A DNA stretch of 64,000 nt from Euglena gracilis (GCA_039621445.1 CP154956.1:61372844-61436843), one strand, 5' to 3'; counted from the stretch's first letter, positions 1-9,295 are shown. Notes: generated by a model not told the origin, from the sequence alone. Numbers and translations: made by a program.

Positions 1-561
1 TAACTTAAGGGGATTTTCAGCCGAGTGCATTAGGTGATCGCTTACGAATCCTTGCTTTATGAGGTTTGCTTCCGCCCCCGTATCCACCAAAATATCCATA
101 TCCCGTTCCTCCCCGTTGACCAAAATTACCTTTGTGCGAATCAAAAGTTGCCGATCCTTTGAAAATTTGCTTACCCCTGTGGGTGAATACGTTTTTTTCA
201 CCATACGCGACTTCAAACGCACAACCTTTGGTTCCTTAGACGTGTTAGTGCTAGTGGGGGGCTTATCACCCTCTATCAACAAGGCCCAAACTCCCCACTT
301 CACACCTCCCATGGGTTTCCCATCCACTTCGAAAAGCTTTGTTCCAGGCTGAAAATACAATTTTTGTGTCGCCTTTCGCACAAGTTCTCTCACCCATCCC
401 CTTTGCCAATCGGGAACCATGCAAATTGCATCACACGGGGTTTTTTGCAACTTTTTTGCCACCTTATGCCATAACGACCATGGGGGATTCAACAACACCG
501 TGCCCCCCTTCCCCCAATCAACACTCAAGGCATTATCTTCCTTCGTCAAAAAGATGCACAT
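1..561 (-). CDS. NPPW-motif domain plus retropepsin (pol N-terminus), partial
   Basis: The minus frame is open from an ATG at 561 to the window edge (187 codons, no stop). Residues about 25-28 are NPPW, followed by a hydrophobic stretch and VPDW. The pattern resembles the Dam-like/NPPF segment known in DIRS-type and some algal retroelements. Residues about 158-165 read LVDTGAEA, the retropepsin active-site signature with catalytic Asp at about 160. The protease would process the polyprotein; the role of the NPPW part is unknown. The ORF overlaps the end of the methyltransferase ORF by 16 bases in another frame, so expression may need frameshifting or re-initiation. The C-terminus lies outside the window. 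Confidence 0.7.
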   Translation of the reverse strand, partial: MCIFLTKEDNALSVDWGKGGTVLLNPPWSLWHKVAKKLQKTPCDAICMVPDWQRGWVRELVRKATQKLYFQPGTKLFEVDGKPMGGVKWGVWALLIEGDKPPTSTNTSKEPKVVRLKSRMVKKTYSPTGVSKFSKDRQLLIRTKVILVNGEERDMDILVDTGAEANLIKQGFVSDHLMHSAENPLKL

Positions 562-1460
562 TGAGAATTTTTGATTGAAACAAAACAATCCATTTCGGCT
601 CTCCTTTGAAATTTCTCCTCAATCAATTTCACAAAAGAGTTTCTCACGGCATAGTCCTCCCTTTTGAAGGAAAATTTCTCCTCCTTAAAATCAAGGGCCG
701 AAAGAAGATATTCAATCAAATTTTGAGGCATTCTCCATTTTTGATGTGTGCTCGTGTGCATATGCCTCCCACCCAATTGCTCCTTGTGTGCCCACCTGCC
801 CCCCTCCTTCAACACCATGTTGGGGCAGGTTTTTCCATCACAAACTTTGTCCTTCAAACTTAAGAGATTCTCACTTCCCCAAATACGGGTTGGTTTTTGG
901 TATCCCCAAGCAGAAAATTGGCAATAATCAACATCAATGAAACTCAAATTTGGAACACATTGCCGTTTGGGTAAATATCCCGTACAGGGATTTTCAATCC
1001 ACCACAATTTGGGTTGAAAATATTCCACGATCTCCAAAGTTTTTTCGACAAGGCGATCTGCCGTTTGCCTGTCCCTACCCCCTATCGTTTTTGGAAGGTT
1101 ATACTCCGTGCATGGCACACCGGCCGCAATAACTTCAAAATATCCCTGGGGGTATTTGCGATAATCCCACTCCAAAATATCCGTTACATGGGTTGGGTGA
1201 AATTTTGGGTTGACATCCAAAGATACCACCTGGTATCCGTTTTCCTCCAAACACCTCCCCACAGATCCTTTTCCCGAAAACAAATCGAACGCCTTGGGAA
1301 TTCCCCACTTCCAACACCTTTGATGGATCCTCTTCCACTCAAACAACCATAATAATTGTTGAGCCTTGGCCGTGCACTGTCCTGGCTTGCACACCTGGTC
1401 CACGGTTTGGGTCGAGCCAACGGTTTGCCCAGCTTGCCCTTCCTCGACACGGGCTGCCAT
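546..1460 (-). CDS. cytosine-5 DNA methyltransferase-like domain inside a retrotransposon
   Basis: 304 codons. Motif I (S-adenosylmethionine binding) is FDLFSGKGSVG at residues about 58-68. The catalytic Pro-Cys of motif IV is in GVPCTEY near 116-117, and a motif VI-like IENP lies near 155-158. A conserved VDYC...GY.KPTRIW block follows at about 177-194. Both key motifs are intact, so activity is possible. The product would methylate cytosine in DNA, perhaps the element's own. The reading continues in another frame upstream (1461-1663) from the gag side, and the protease frame follows downstream, so the domain is part of the element's coding chain and not a host gene. The first 50 residues may be linker. 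The family is recognised from motifs only. Confidence 0.75.
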   Translation of the reverse strand: MAARVEEGQAGQTVGSTQTVDQVCKPGQCTAKAQQLLWLFEWKRIHQRCWKWGIPKAFDLFSGKGSVGRCLEENGYQVVSLDVNPKFHPTHVTDILEWDYRKYPQGYFEVIAAGVPCTEYNLPKTIGGRDRQTADRLVEKTLEIVEYFQPKLWWIENPCTGYLPKRQCVPNLSFIDVDYCQFSAWGYQKPTRIWGSENLLSLKDKVCDGKTCPNMVLKEGGRWAHKEQLGGRHMHTSTHQKWRMPQNLIEYLLSALDFKEEKFSFKREDYAVRNSFVKLIEEKFQRRAEMDCFVSIKNSQCASF

Positions 1461-1663
1461 TGGCTCGAGGCCACTTGCCTCATTGATTCAATCGTTGATG
1501 ATGAATTCACTGAATTGTCTTCAGTTGCACCATTGCCTGCCTTCGGCATTGCAAACTCTTGATTGGTTGACTTTGAACCTGAGATAGAGGAACTGGAAGA
1601 TAAAGACACACATTCCCCATTATGGTAATATTCTCCATATGGAGATGTGGTTGGGTTATGCAA
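1461..1663 (-). CDS. Ser-rich linker between gag and methyltransferase frames
   Basis: A minus ORF starts at 1663 and encodes a Ser/Asn-rich segment (SLSSSSSISGSKS and similar). It enters the methyltransferase region in a different frame near 1460. Only the part upstream of 1460 looks meaningful; further down it is a shadow of the methyltransferase frame. It probably joins gag to the enzyme after a frameshift. No domain is recognised. Confidence 0.35.
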
Positions 1664-3086
1664 AACACTTCGGGGGTTTTTGATGCCCGAGGATGTAAAC
1701 CCCTCAAAAACATGACCCCGGCGTCCCTAAAGACGGACTGGGGGTACAACATTTCGGTTTGAATTGTACCCCCCTCCCTTCCAACCGTTGCCTTTGGAAG
1801 AATCTTTCCCTTGGCCTTTGCCTTTGCCCTTTCCTTTTTGGGAAGATTGTTGATTCCAATTTCCATTTGATTGGCTGGACCCCCTTCCCCCATATCGACC
1901 TTGGCCTGGATAATTTTGGGCACCCTTGAAACTTTGGCCTTTCCAAGAGTTTTGGGTTTGATTTTGCGGTTGCCAAGTTGGCCAAGACGATCTTGGTGGT
2001 GTTTGAACCCAAACCCCACCATTGGTATTTGGCACAAGTTTTGGAAGTTCTGCATTCTGTGCAACGTTTTGGGTATGACTTTCAGTGCAAATGGGAACAG
2101 GACCACTCGAAGCATTGGGCAAAGCCGAACCTGTGGACTTGGGTGTTGAAGGTGTCGGAGATGCCACCTGCTTTCCAGAAAAAGAACGTTTCTTTGAGGG
2201 TGAACCCTCCCGACTGTGGATTTCCCCCCTTTTCTCTCCGCCCCCACCGATCGAGAATGTCTGTATGAGGTTTGGCTGTGATTGGGGTTTAGCATCAAAT
2301 CTTGCCGATCTCTGAGTGCCAATTTTGAAGTCACGAGACGGAAAATGTCTTCAACACTCAAGTTTGGTTCATTTTCTCGAACCCGAACCAAAACATTGGA
2401 ATCATTAAATTCTTTCCCATTGTAACATTTGAGTGTTTCACAACTTTGCACATCAGGCAACACAATTTCGAATTCCGTCTCACTCAATTTTGTGACTCTT
2501 GTGGGTTTCTTCCCAGTGAAAATCATAACAAAATTTTCCATAACGGCTGTGGAGGTTGGATGTGGATAGTTAATTTGAACGGTTGGTTGGCTGGTTTTGA
2601 TCCGTTCTTCCTCATCAGTAATCCAATGCACAATAAAAGGAGGCATTTTTTCGATGAGTAATCTTTTCACCTCCCCCACACTAGCATCCTTGATTTTCTG
2701 TCGACACAACTTGAAGTCCACCTTGAAATTTTCCCAATCACGACGTGTAACCCTCCCTTGATGTCATAATGTAAGATCCCGAAAGTTTTTTCCGGCCCCA
2801 AACTCTTCATTTCTCGAATGCCAGGCATCCAACTTGGCCCACACTTCATTGAAAGTGAGTGTCTCCCCCATTCATCCAAATGCAAATTCAGCTGTTTTTT
2901 CCCCAAGTCATCCAAACAGAGTTCCAGGAGGCCCAATTTATCAGCTTCTGAAACTTGATTGAATTTTCGAATAAATCTGCCCCACTCATCCTTGAAGTTT
3001 GGCCAATCACCTGCATGACCTGAAAGTTTTCGGACAACAACATTTCGCAAAATGTGTTGTGTCGCTGCAGACACAACAGTGATCAT
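1507..3086 (-). CDS. gag-like region of element 1 (frameshifted)
   Basis: Three overlapping minus frames: 3086-2667, 2721-1507 and 2167-1727. The first has a capsid-like block (DWPNFKDEWGRFIRKF and LLELCLDDLGKKQLNLHL), like the N-terminal part of retroelement gag proteins where a WxxFxxEW-type motif precedes a helical repeat. The last frame is rich in Gln/Asn/Gly and ends in a basic KGKGKGKGQGK tail, presumably for nucleic-acid binding; no CCHC knuckle was found. Frame changes fall near 2700 and 2200, the second beside runs of C. As it stands it is either a pseudogene or translated with slippage. Confidence 0.55.
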
Positions 3087-3095
3087 TGGTGACCG

Positions 3096-3950
3096 TTAAG
3101 ATGCCCCCCCTATGGCATTGATACTCACCTGGCCCACCATTAATGATCCATCCCCTAAATCTGGGCCCCCTTCCAATCCCAGATTAAGATCCCAGATTTC
3201 AATTAGCTGAACCGGCTTCACTCCCTTAATTCCAACAAAACCCGAATTCGGCTTAAAAACTGGCTTGGGCTGTGTCACCGTAGATGCCTTGGGCTGAACC
3301 GTTTCAGTCAAAACTTGTTGCACCCTCCCTTCAATGGCCTTCAACCGTGCCTCAAAATTGTTGCACAGATTTTGGACAACCTCCCTATGGCTTTTTTCCT
3401 TTGAAAAATCTGTTTGAATTTTGCCCAAAATCGCACAAAACTGCTGTTTCATACAATTTTCCATGTCATTTCGCAGCTTGTCAAAATGTTCTTCTTTTTG
3501 CACTTGTTTCATTTTTTCCTCCATCATTTGGGTCATCATGATTTGCATCATTTTTCTGACCTCAGCTGCCATTTCCCTCCGAACCTGAATTTGTATCGTT
3601 TCTTCTGTTTTCCCCACCATTTCAACAACTTTGTCCCAAGGCACCTCCTGGCTGCCCAGAAATTTCTCGATCCCAGCCAATCTGTCCCCCAGAGATTTGC
3701 TCTCCTGATTCACTGTCTGAAATCGCTGCTGCATGTCACTTACTAGTGTTCCAAAATTTGTCTTAGATTCCTCCACAACAGTTTTCAGCCCGGCAGCAAT
3801 TTCAGTGAATCGTCGATTCACCCCAGAGCACAGCTCACGGTTTGCATTCTGAAGTGCAGAAATTAATTTTTTGCAACTCCAATTTGTTCTCTCCCACAGC
3901 CCGAGAACAAATCCCAACCTCGTCAAAAAGTCCTGAAAATCTGACATCAA
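3096..3950 (-). CDS. coiled-coil protein segment, element 1 N-terminal region
   Basis: 284 codons, strongly helical. Long heptad-like stretches are rich in Lys, Glu, Gln and Met (for example KTEETIQIQVRREMAAEV and MMEEKMKQVQKEEH), consistent with an oligomerising coiled coil upstream of gag. It shares a boundary of changed frame with the ORF at 3835-4329. No enzymatic motif. By position and strand it belongs to element 1, but an independent ORF is possible. Confidence 0.5.
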   Translation of the reverse strand: MMSDFQDFLTRLGFVLGLWERTNWSCKKLISALQNANRELCSGVNRRFTEIAAGLKTVVEESKTNFGTLVSDMQQRFQTVNQESKSLGDRLAGIEKFLGSQEVPWDKVVEMVGKTEETIQIQVRREMAAEVRKMMQIMMTQMMEEKMKQVQKEEHFDKLRNDMENCMKQQFCAILGKIQTDFSKEKSHREVVQNLCNNFEARLKAIEGRVQQVLTETVQPKASTVTQPKPVFKPNSGFVGIKGVKPVQLIEIWDLNLGLEGGPDLGDGSLMVGQVSINAIGGAS

Positions 3951-4329
3951 TTTCCTTCTCCCTTTTCAAAATTTCGCTCAACTGCCCATCCAAAAAGTCC
4001 TTCACTGATTTCTCAAAAATCTGGGATTTTCCTTCAACCTGTCTTTCAACTTCGATTGACAAAAGTTGCTTGTGGCAGTTTGCAATATTTTCCACAGCAT
4101 TCCTCCCTTGCTGGCACTGTGAAATAAAATGGCTGACTGACTGCTGAATTTCCTCCTGAGTTTTCTGTTTTTGCTGTTCAAACTGGCTGCAAATTTCAGC
4201 ATTTCGCCGTTCCACATTTTCCTGAATAAAATGTAAAAGTTCGGCTTGTGTTCGAGAATTTTTTTCACCCAATTCTCGCTCAAAATTTTCCAGCCGATTT
4301 TCCACCACAACCTGGGGGGGGTATAACAC
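3835..4329 (-). CDS. coiled-coil segment continuing the element 1 N-terminal region
   Basis: 164 codons in another minus frame, again Gln/Glu/Lys-rich and helical (LENFERELGEKNSRTQ, QQKQKTQEEIQQSV). It begins beside a seven-G run near 4313-4320, where the upstream frame is lost. Together with 3096-3950 it would give one coiled-coil protein of about 430 residues broken by a shift. Confidence 0.45.
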   Translation of the reverse strand: MLYPPQVVVENRLENFERELGEKNSRTQAELLHFIQENVERRNAEICSQFEQQKQKTQEEIQQSVSHFISQCQQGRNAVENIANCHKQLLSIEVERQVEGKSQIFEKSVKDFLDGQLSEILKREKEIDVRFSGLFDEVGICSRAVGENKLELQKINFCTSECKP

Positions 4330-4362
4330 TTTCCCAGTAAGTTGAACTTCGGTTCAGCTCAG

Positions 4363-5584
4363 CTAATTGGCAGTCCACCCCCTGGGCCCAATTATCCCAT
4401 GCGTCCCAATCTGAAATGTCAGCCCCCCCCCCACCTGAACTCCTAAATCAGGTGGCTGGGGTTCAATTTCTTCATCCTCCTCCACCTGGGTTTTTGATGT
4501 TGCCACATTAAACACCCCCGATGATGATGCAGTACAACCGAGATTTGCAGATTGCACCCTAGAAAATTTTGATTCAGAATACATTCTGGTCGCTTCTGAA
4601 AAAAATGTCTGTCCATCGACAGTTATTTCGCTGTGGCTGGCTGTCCCCCTGTCTTCCAACAATAAAATTGGAGTTACCCCCTCAATCTGGGGTATTTCGG
4701 CTCCAAAATTTGCAAACTGATTTGGACCAAAAATCTGAAACCTGGGGGGTATCCAACCTGCAGCCACCAAAAGTTGTTCTGTTTCTTCAAACTGGCTGAG
4801 TCCAGACCCCCTGTCACTGTCAATTTCACTGTCGCTTTGATACTGGGGGGGTAAACCCGTCCATTGTACCAACTGATTTTCATCCCCCCCCTGTGATTCC
4901 TGGGGACTGGCCGTTATCTTCTGGGTTCCCACCTGAAAAGTCTGCGTTCGAAATTTCTGAACACGTATCAGAACCAGACTGTGATTGAAAATTGCTAATT
5001 TCCACAGATTCAGAAGAATTCAGGTTTGCCAATTTCGAAAATTCTTCACCAACAGAGCTGGTGAAGCTGCCTTTGCTAACCATGTTTAGCTGAGGGTCAA
5101 AGCTTCAGAAATATCCACAGATTCTGTTCGTATGACCAACAGAATTTACCACTGTAATCATGTTTAAATCTTCGGCAAGATTACTGCTGGCTGTGCCGTC
5201 AAAATTGTCCGTATTTTCTGGGCTGAAAATTTTTTTGTCAACAGGGTTGGCAAAAACTCCTCTGCGTACCATGTTTACCCCGGGCGCCCCCCCTGCGGGT
5301 GTCGGACCGAAAACCCCAGCCCCCTGGCCGGCTGACTCCTGCCCGTCACCCACCCCTGGGGCTGCCGTTCCCTGGCCAGGGCCCAGTGTTTTTCCGGGTG
5401 GTGGAGGGCTCAAGCCACCCCCCGTTTCGCCCACTGGTATACCCCCCGACCAGAGGGGGGTGCGTAGGATCGAATTAGCTTTTTCGTGGAAATCTTGTAC
5501 AAAAACAAAATTCCGCTCCAATGAAAATGTTTCTCCAAACTTTGATCCCCATGAGGCCATTTCACTCCTCCTTTCTTCCGGCAT
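4363..5584 (-). CDS. low-complexity leader ORFs of element 1
   Basis: Three minus ORFs in changing frames (5584-5105, 5083-4880, 4932-4363), rich in Ser, Gly, Pro, Asn and acidic residues. No domain is recognised. Two of them contain degenerate copies of one stretch (NMVRRGVFA near 5273 and NMVSKGSFT near 5083), so part of the leader is an old internal duplication. The frame changes lie close to C/G runs (for example 4886-4893). Confidence 0.35.
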
Positions 5585-5589
5585 GCAAA

Positions 5590-5870
5590 AGATTGATAAT
5601 GGGTAAGGGTGGTGTTTTGTTCACTGAAATGGTGGTCAAAAAGCAACAATGACACACCGTGAATGAGGAAAGGTGGGACCTGACCTTTGAACTTGAAATT
5701 CTCAAAAATGACAATTCTTCAACGAAATAATTCTTGAGGGCTTCAATTCTCAATTGTATGTAACAAGGAAACCCACAAGTCTGCGGAAGCAAATTGTGCT
5801 GAATTGGAACCTCAAATTAGGCTTTTCCTATAGAACACGCGTTCTGCGCGGAATGAAAAATTCTGTGTTT
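5590..5870. other. junction between elements 1 and 2, no gene seen
   Basis: No coding frame fits either element. The integrase frame of element 2 is lost at 5871 and the leader of element 1 begins near 5584. The interval probably holds the 5' untranslated part or an LTR remnant of element 1. I could not find a matching second LTR inside the window. Confidence 0.3.
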
Positions 5871-6115
5871 TCAAAAGCTTCCGCCCTGCCATTTTTGACT
5901 GTCGGACGCCCCCCGACAGTCGACAGTACCTCTGCGGGGTTTTACCGCTTGACAAATTTGACACCGTTGCGCTATTCGCAAACAGCGTGAGTAAAGCTCT
6001 TTTTCGCTCAGGGTTGTACAGTACCTGCGGCCCACCAACGAAAGAAGTTTGGGGGCCCCAGGGTGACCATGGTTGTGATAGCACAAAATCACATCATCAA
6101 CCAGGTCCTAGGGGA
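5871..6115 (-). pseudogene. integrase N-terminal HHCC zinc-binding domain, truncated
   Basis: Minus frame containing CYHNHGHPGAPK and then RCQICQAVK. This is the His/Cys arrangement of the integrase zinc-binding domain that normally precedes the DDE core. The frame stops at 5871 and no DDE core follows. It is shifted relative to the RNase H frame, which stops at 6108. The truncation point lies where element 1 begins. Confidence 0.65.
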
Positions 6116-6950
6116 TACAATATTTGTAACCCGATTCATTGCGAAAAACCAACCTTAAAGGTGAAAGAGTGTAATTCTCCAGCACTTCGCCATTATGAAG
6201 TCTGGTGACAATGGTGTCATACACCGGATCACGACTATAATCCCATTCGCGAAAGAACAGTGGGGAAGGGGACTCCGTGCACGTAATACGCCGGGTTCCG
6301 GACGTGCCTCCACGTCGGCGCCTTCCACGCACTGGTGCGCCCAGGAATAGTTGTGAAACGGGAAAAGAATCCAAAAGATTGTCCGCAGCGTCGTTTCGAC
6401 GTGCGTATTCGTCAGCTTCCTGACTTCCATGAAAAGTCGCGTCTCCCTCATCCGGGTTCCCAAGGTAATACCAAGGGGCCCGACTGAGCGGATCCGCTAC
6501 TTTTTGCGTGTGAACAGGGGTATAAATAACCACAAGGTTGAATTGACTCAAGAACTCATGCCATCTGCATCGCCTTCCGACCGATGACATGGCCTTGTTC
6601 AAATCCTCGGTGTACCAGTGTTGGAGACTCTCATGATCGGTCTTGACGAGGATCTGGACGAGGCTGCTGGCTACCCAGCTTCGGAATTTCTGGAGTATAA
6701 GCACGATTGCGTAGGTTTCCTTCTCGCGTATACTCCACTTGACTTGACCTTTACCGCCGTCGCCCTGTAGCTTTCTGCTGAAGAAAGCCACAGGTCGCAG
6801 TTCATTCGCCGCGTTTTGCTGGCTAAGAACTCCGCCAACAGCGTAATCGCCGCTGTCGACTTCCAGCACATATGGTTTGTACGGGTCCGCAATTTCGAGG
6901 ACAACATTCTCCAAAAGCAAAACCTTGATTTTCTCACGGGCCTCGCACAT
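6108..6950 (-). CDS. RNase H domain of element 2 pol
   Basis: 280 codons. EVDSGDYAVGGVLSQQ at residues about 30-45 carries the first catalytic Asp of Ty3-type RNase H. SIREKETYAIV and KTDHESLQHW give the following Glu and Asp blocks, and VADPLSRAPW marks the domain end. It would degrade the RNA strand of the RNA-DNA hybrid. The last part leads toward the integrase with a frame change near 6110. Confidence 0.8.
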   Translation of the reverse strand: MCEAREKIKVLLLENVVLEIADPYKPYVLEVDSGDYAVGGVLSQQNAANELRPVAFFSRKLQGDGGKGQVKWSIREKETYAIVLILQKFRSWVASSLVQILVKTDHESLQHWYTEDLNKAMSSVGRRCRWHEFLSQFNLVVIYTPVHTQKVADPLSRAPWYYLGNPDEGDATFHGSQEADEYARRNDAADNLLDSFPVSQLFLGAPVRGRRRRGGTSGTRRITCTESPSPLFFREWDYSRDPVYDTIVTRLHNGEVLENYTLSPLRLVFRNESGYKYCIP

Positions 6951-7060
6951 TTGGTGACTTTGGTGTTGTCAACAGCCCGGTTTTTGAGCTGTTTGGTGAG
7001 GGGCACCACGATTTTCGCGAAGTACCTCATATATATCGCGTAGTATTGGGCTAATCCCAA
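6671..7060 (-). CDS. RT thumb/connection segment, frameshifted
   Basis: The start of this minus frame (GLAQYYAIYMRYFAKIV, then PLTKQLKNR) matches the conserved segment that follows the RT palm in Ty3/gypsy pol (GLxxYYRRFIxxFAxxxxPL). Only its first 40 or so residues are informative; beyond about 6940 the RNase H frame takes over. It links the RT ORF ending at 7051 to the RNase H ORF through two shifts. Confidence 0.6.
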   Translation of the reverse strand: MGLAQYYAIYMRYFAKIVVPLTKQLKNRAVDNTKVTKCARPVRKSRFCFWRMLSSKLRTRTNHMCWKSTAAITLLAEFLASKTRRMNCDLWLSSAESYRATAVKVKSSGVYARRKPTQSCLYSRNSEAG

Positions 7061-7527
7061 AATCCTTTGAGGTGAGTAATCGTTTTGATTACCCCAGGCT
7101 TCTTAATGGCTTCGAGTTTACTCGCAGCGGCTTTCCGCTGTCCATTGTTGAGGATGTGGCCGCAAAATTTTATAAGCTCGCGAAACAAATGCATTTTCGC
7201 GCCTTTCGGGAAAAGCACATGTTTTTGGAACGCGGTTAATACCGCGCAAACACGGTGGAAGTGAGTGTCGAGGATATCCTCGCTCGATCTTGCAGATGGT
7301 GGTGGTGTTCCCACCAGCACATCATCAATGTACACAATGGCAAACATTAAGTCGCGTATAACCCATTGAATCATGCGTTGAAACATGGCTGGACCATTCT
7401 TAACACCCACGGAGAGTACCGTCCATTGGTACACACCCTTGGATGTCACGAATGCCGTGTATGGTTGTGAGTCAGGGTGCAAGTGCATTTGGTGAAAACC
7501 GTCCTCCAGATCGAAAATTGACCACAA
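7051..7527 (-). CDS. reverse transcriptase palm domain (YIDD), element 2
   Basis: 158 codons. SIFDLEDGFHQMHLHPDS holds the first catalytic Asp of the palm. GVKNGPAMFQRMIQWV is the Ty3 MPFGLxNAPxxFQ equivalent. YIDDVLVG is the YxDD active site. The frame ends at HLKGFWD, where the GLAQYY block should follow, so there is a shift at about 7055. Copies RNA into DNA in the element's particle. Confidence 0.85.
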   Translation of the reverse strand: MWSIFDLEDGFHQMHLHPDSQPYTAFVTSKGVYQWTVLSVGVKNGPAMFQRMIQWVIRDLMFAIVYIDDVLVGTPPPSARSSEDILDTHFHRVCAVLTAFQKHVLFPKGAKMHLFRELIKFCGHILNNGQRKAAASKLEAIKKPGVIKTITHLKGFWD

Positions 7528-8569
7528 ACGGTTTTTCCGATTGTTTGGCGATCAAATCCTCGATCAGGGGAAGCGGGAAGGGGTCATCATTTGTCTGGGA
7601 GTTCAAGTACCGGTAATCCAGCACCAGTCTCCATTTCTTCTGCCCTGAGGGGTCTGGGGGTTTAGGAACAACAAATGCCTGGGATGTCCACTCGCTTTTT
7701 GAGGGTACAATCCACTTGCGCTGAATAAGCTTCTCAATCATTTCATTGAGAGCTTGTTCGCGTTCTCCCGAACAACGAAAAAATTTCTGGTGCATTGGTT
7801 TGGCTCCTTCCTTCAGCTCGATCTTGCAAACACCGATCGGACCGCGTATCGCGGGGTCGATGTCGCACGCGTATACTGGATTTTCCAGCACACCGTGAAA
7901 TTCGCGGGTAATCCGCGAACAGAATTCGGCTGACTTAGGATGCTGACCTGCACTTTCGATGACTGCGGAAACCGCCAGGGTATCCCTGGGGCTACCGAGC
8001 TTCCTCGGCACCGCGAATTCGGACATTCCGAATGCATCGAAGAAACGTACGCGAAAAACGATTTCTTGTAAGGGTGGTAATATTTTACCACAAAAATCTT
8101 CAAAAATCGGTACATTAGTGGGTAAATCCCACCAATGAAAACACGCATACGATAGTTGGGTGAACCATTCCGCATCCGGAATGATTGGTATGAGAATAAC
8201 TCCACGGGCTTCATCCCGCAGAATTTTCTCAACCGCACATTCGATAAGTTTTGGAGGGGGGTGCATCCATAACACCGTATCACCCCAAAATTTATCAAAT
8301 GCGTTGGAGTGTTGTGACCAATGACGTGGCAAACGGGCATGTGCATTGGATGAAAAGGCATCGATTTCCAATGCCAAATCAAAAGAATCAGCCAATGTCG
8401 CGATTTTGGAAAACCATCGTTCCAAAATGCGATATTGACCAAAATTGAAAGCATTCCATACGCGTTTCGCGTATTCATGCACCCGATTTACGGGTTGGAG
8501 TGAAGAAACACAATGAGTGGATGAGTGGACATGCGGGCTGTCTTCCACTGCCTCAAGGGTTAATCCCAA
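7472..8569 (-). CDS. HPPP-motif domain plus N-terminal reverse transcriptase
   Basis: 365 codons. Residues about 65-140 hold a segment (EIDAFSSNAHARL, FWGDTVLWMHPPP, then ARGVILIPIIPDAEW) that parallels the NPPW domain of element 1, with HPPP in place of NPPW. The C-terminal half has WTSQAFVVPKPP and WRLVLDYRYLN, the first conserved blocks of Ty3-type RT. It continues into the 7051-7527 frame with a 56-base overlap. A degenerate methyltransferase-like fold between protease and RT is a plausible reading of the first part, not a proven one. Confidence 0.75.
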   Translation of the reverse strand: MGLTLEAVEDSPHVHSSTHCVSSLQPVNRVHEYAKRVWNAFNFGQYRILERWFSKIATLADSFDLALEIDAFSSNAHARLPRHWSQHSNAFDKFWGDTVLWMHPPPKLIECAVEKILRDEARGVILIPIIPDAEWFTQLSYACFHWWDLPTNVPIFEDFCGKILPPLQEIVFRVRFFDAFGMSEFAVPRKLGSPRDTLAVSAVIESAGQHPKSAEFCSRITREFHGVLENPVYACDIDPAIRGPIGVCKIELKEGAKPMHQKFFRCSGEREQALNEMIEKLIQRKWIVPSKSEWTSQAFVVPKPPDPSGQKKWRLVLDYRYLNSQTNDDPFPLPLIEDLIAKQSEKPFVVNFRSGGRFSPNALAP

Positions 8570-8596
8570 GGGAGTTTGGACAGGCTGGGGTTTTCC

Positions 8597-9295
8597 CTAT
8601 TCTGCATCAAATTCGTACCCAGTGTAATCGGGATGGTGATTAGAAATGACTCTTTTCGCGATTCCAAACAACGAGGCTAATCCGCGTTGTTGGAGTACTC
8701 GGTGTATCTCCGCGCATTGCGGGCTACAACCAAGTGTATCTTGGTGTGTGGATTCCGTTTTTGGAATTGCGATTAGTGTCGGATTTTGAACTAAACATCC
8801 ACAATCGAAATCCGATTGGGTGGAAATTCTCCTGCAGTGCACACATTGGAAGGAAGTGTAGTGGTGTGACGGGTGTGCGTATAAGTGGGTGTCGCTGGCA
8901 TTAGCCGGTGAGTCTTGTACCGGTGTGCCTGGATTCGGCACAACTGGTGGGAAACGGAGTGGTGGTGTAGCTGGGCGACTACTCGACACCGTAATTACTT
9001 CAGGCCTTTGGGCTTTCGTCTTGTAACCCAGTGAAACGGCGGGGGTACCGCTACTCGCTTGCTCTACCTCATGTGGAACGCATGTTGGTGTGTCATTGGG
9101 TAGGGGGGAGGCTTTCTCCGTACCCCGGGTGTGGAAAACGGTTGTTGGTGTGGTGGATAACGGTGTTGCCATTGTGGGTAACGGTGTTGGGAAAGTGGTG
9201 GTCATCATAGTGGATGCCAACGGTGATGGTGGTTTGGGTGGCATTGAAATGTTGGGTGCTGTGCGCAAACCGTTGGAGTGGCAATCCACAACCAA
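8597..9295 (-). CDS. Pro/Thr-rich linker with a Cys/His cluster
   Basis: 232 codons between protease and the HPPP/RT ORF. The N-terminal two thirds are Pro/Thr/Ser-rich and low-complexity. The C-terminal third has FQCVHCRR, CGCLV and CSPQC, spaced like one or two zinc-binding sites. Its job is unknown; in context it is a spacer of the pol polyprotein. Confidence 0.5.
   Translation of the reverse strand: MVVDCHSNGLRTAPNISMPPKPPSPLASTMMTTTFPTPLPTMATPLSTTPTTVFHTRGTEKASPLPNDTPTCVPHEVEQASSGTPAVSLGYKTKAQRPEVITVSSSRPATPPLRFPPVVPNPGTPVQDSPANASDTHLYAHPSHHYTSFQCVHCRRISTQSDFDCGCLVQNPTLIAIPKTESTHQDTLGCSPQCAEIHRVLQQRGLASLFGIAKRVISNHHPDYTGYEFDAE

Larger units (their letters stand above)
1..5660 (-). mobile_element. 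LTR-type retrotransposon (element 1) with DNA methyltransferase-like ORF, partial
   Basis: Minus-strand chain of ORFs read from about 5.6 kb down to base 1: low-complexity and coiled-coil frames, a gag-like region ending in a Gly/Lys-rich tail, a cytosine-5 DNA methyltransferase-like ORF, an NPPW-motif domain and a retropepsin. Reverse transcriptase and integrase would lie left of base 1 and are not seen. Neighbouring ORFs change frame several times. It abuts the truncated integrase of element 2 near 5.8 kb, which suggests that element 1 interrupted element 2. No LTR or primer-binding site could be fixed for it, so the right edge is approximate. Confidence 0.7.
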
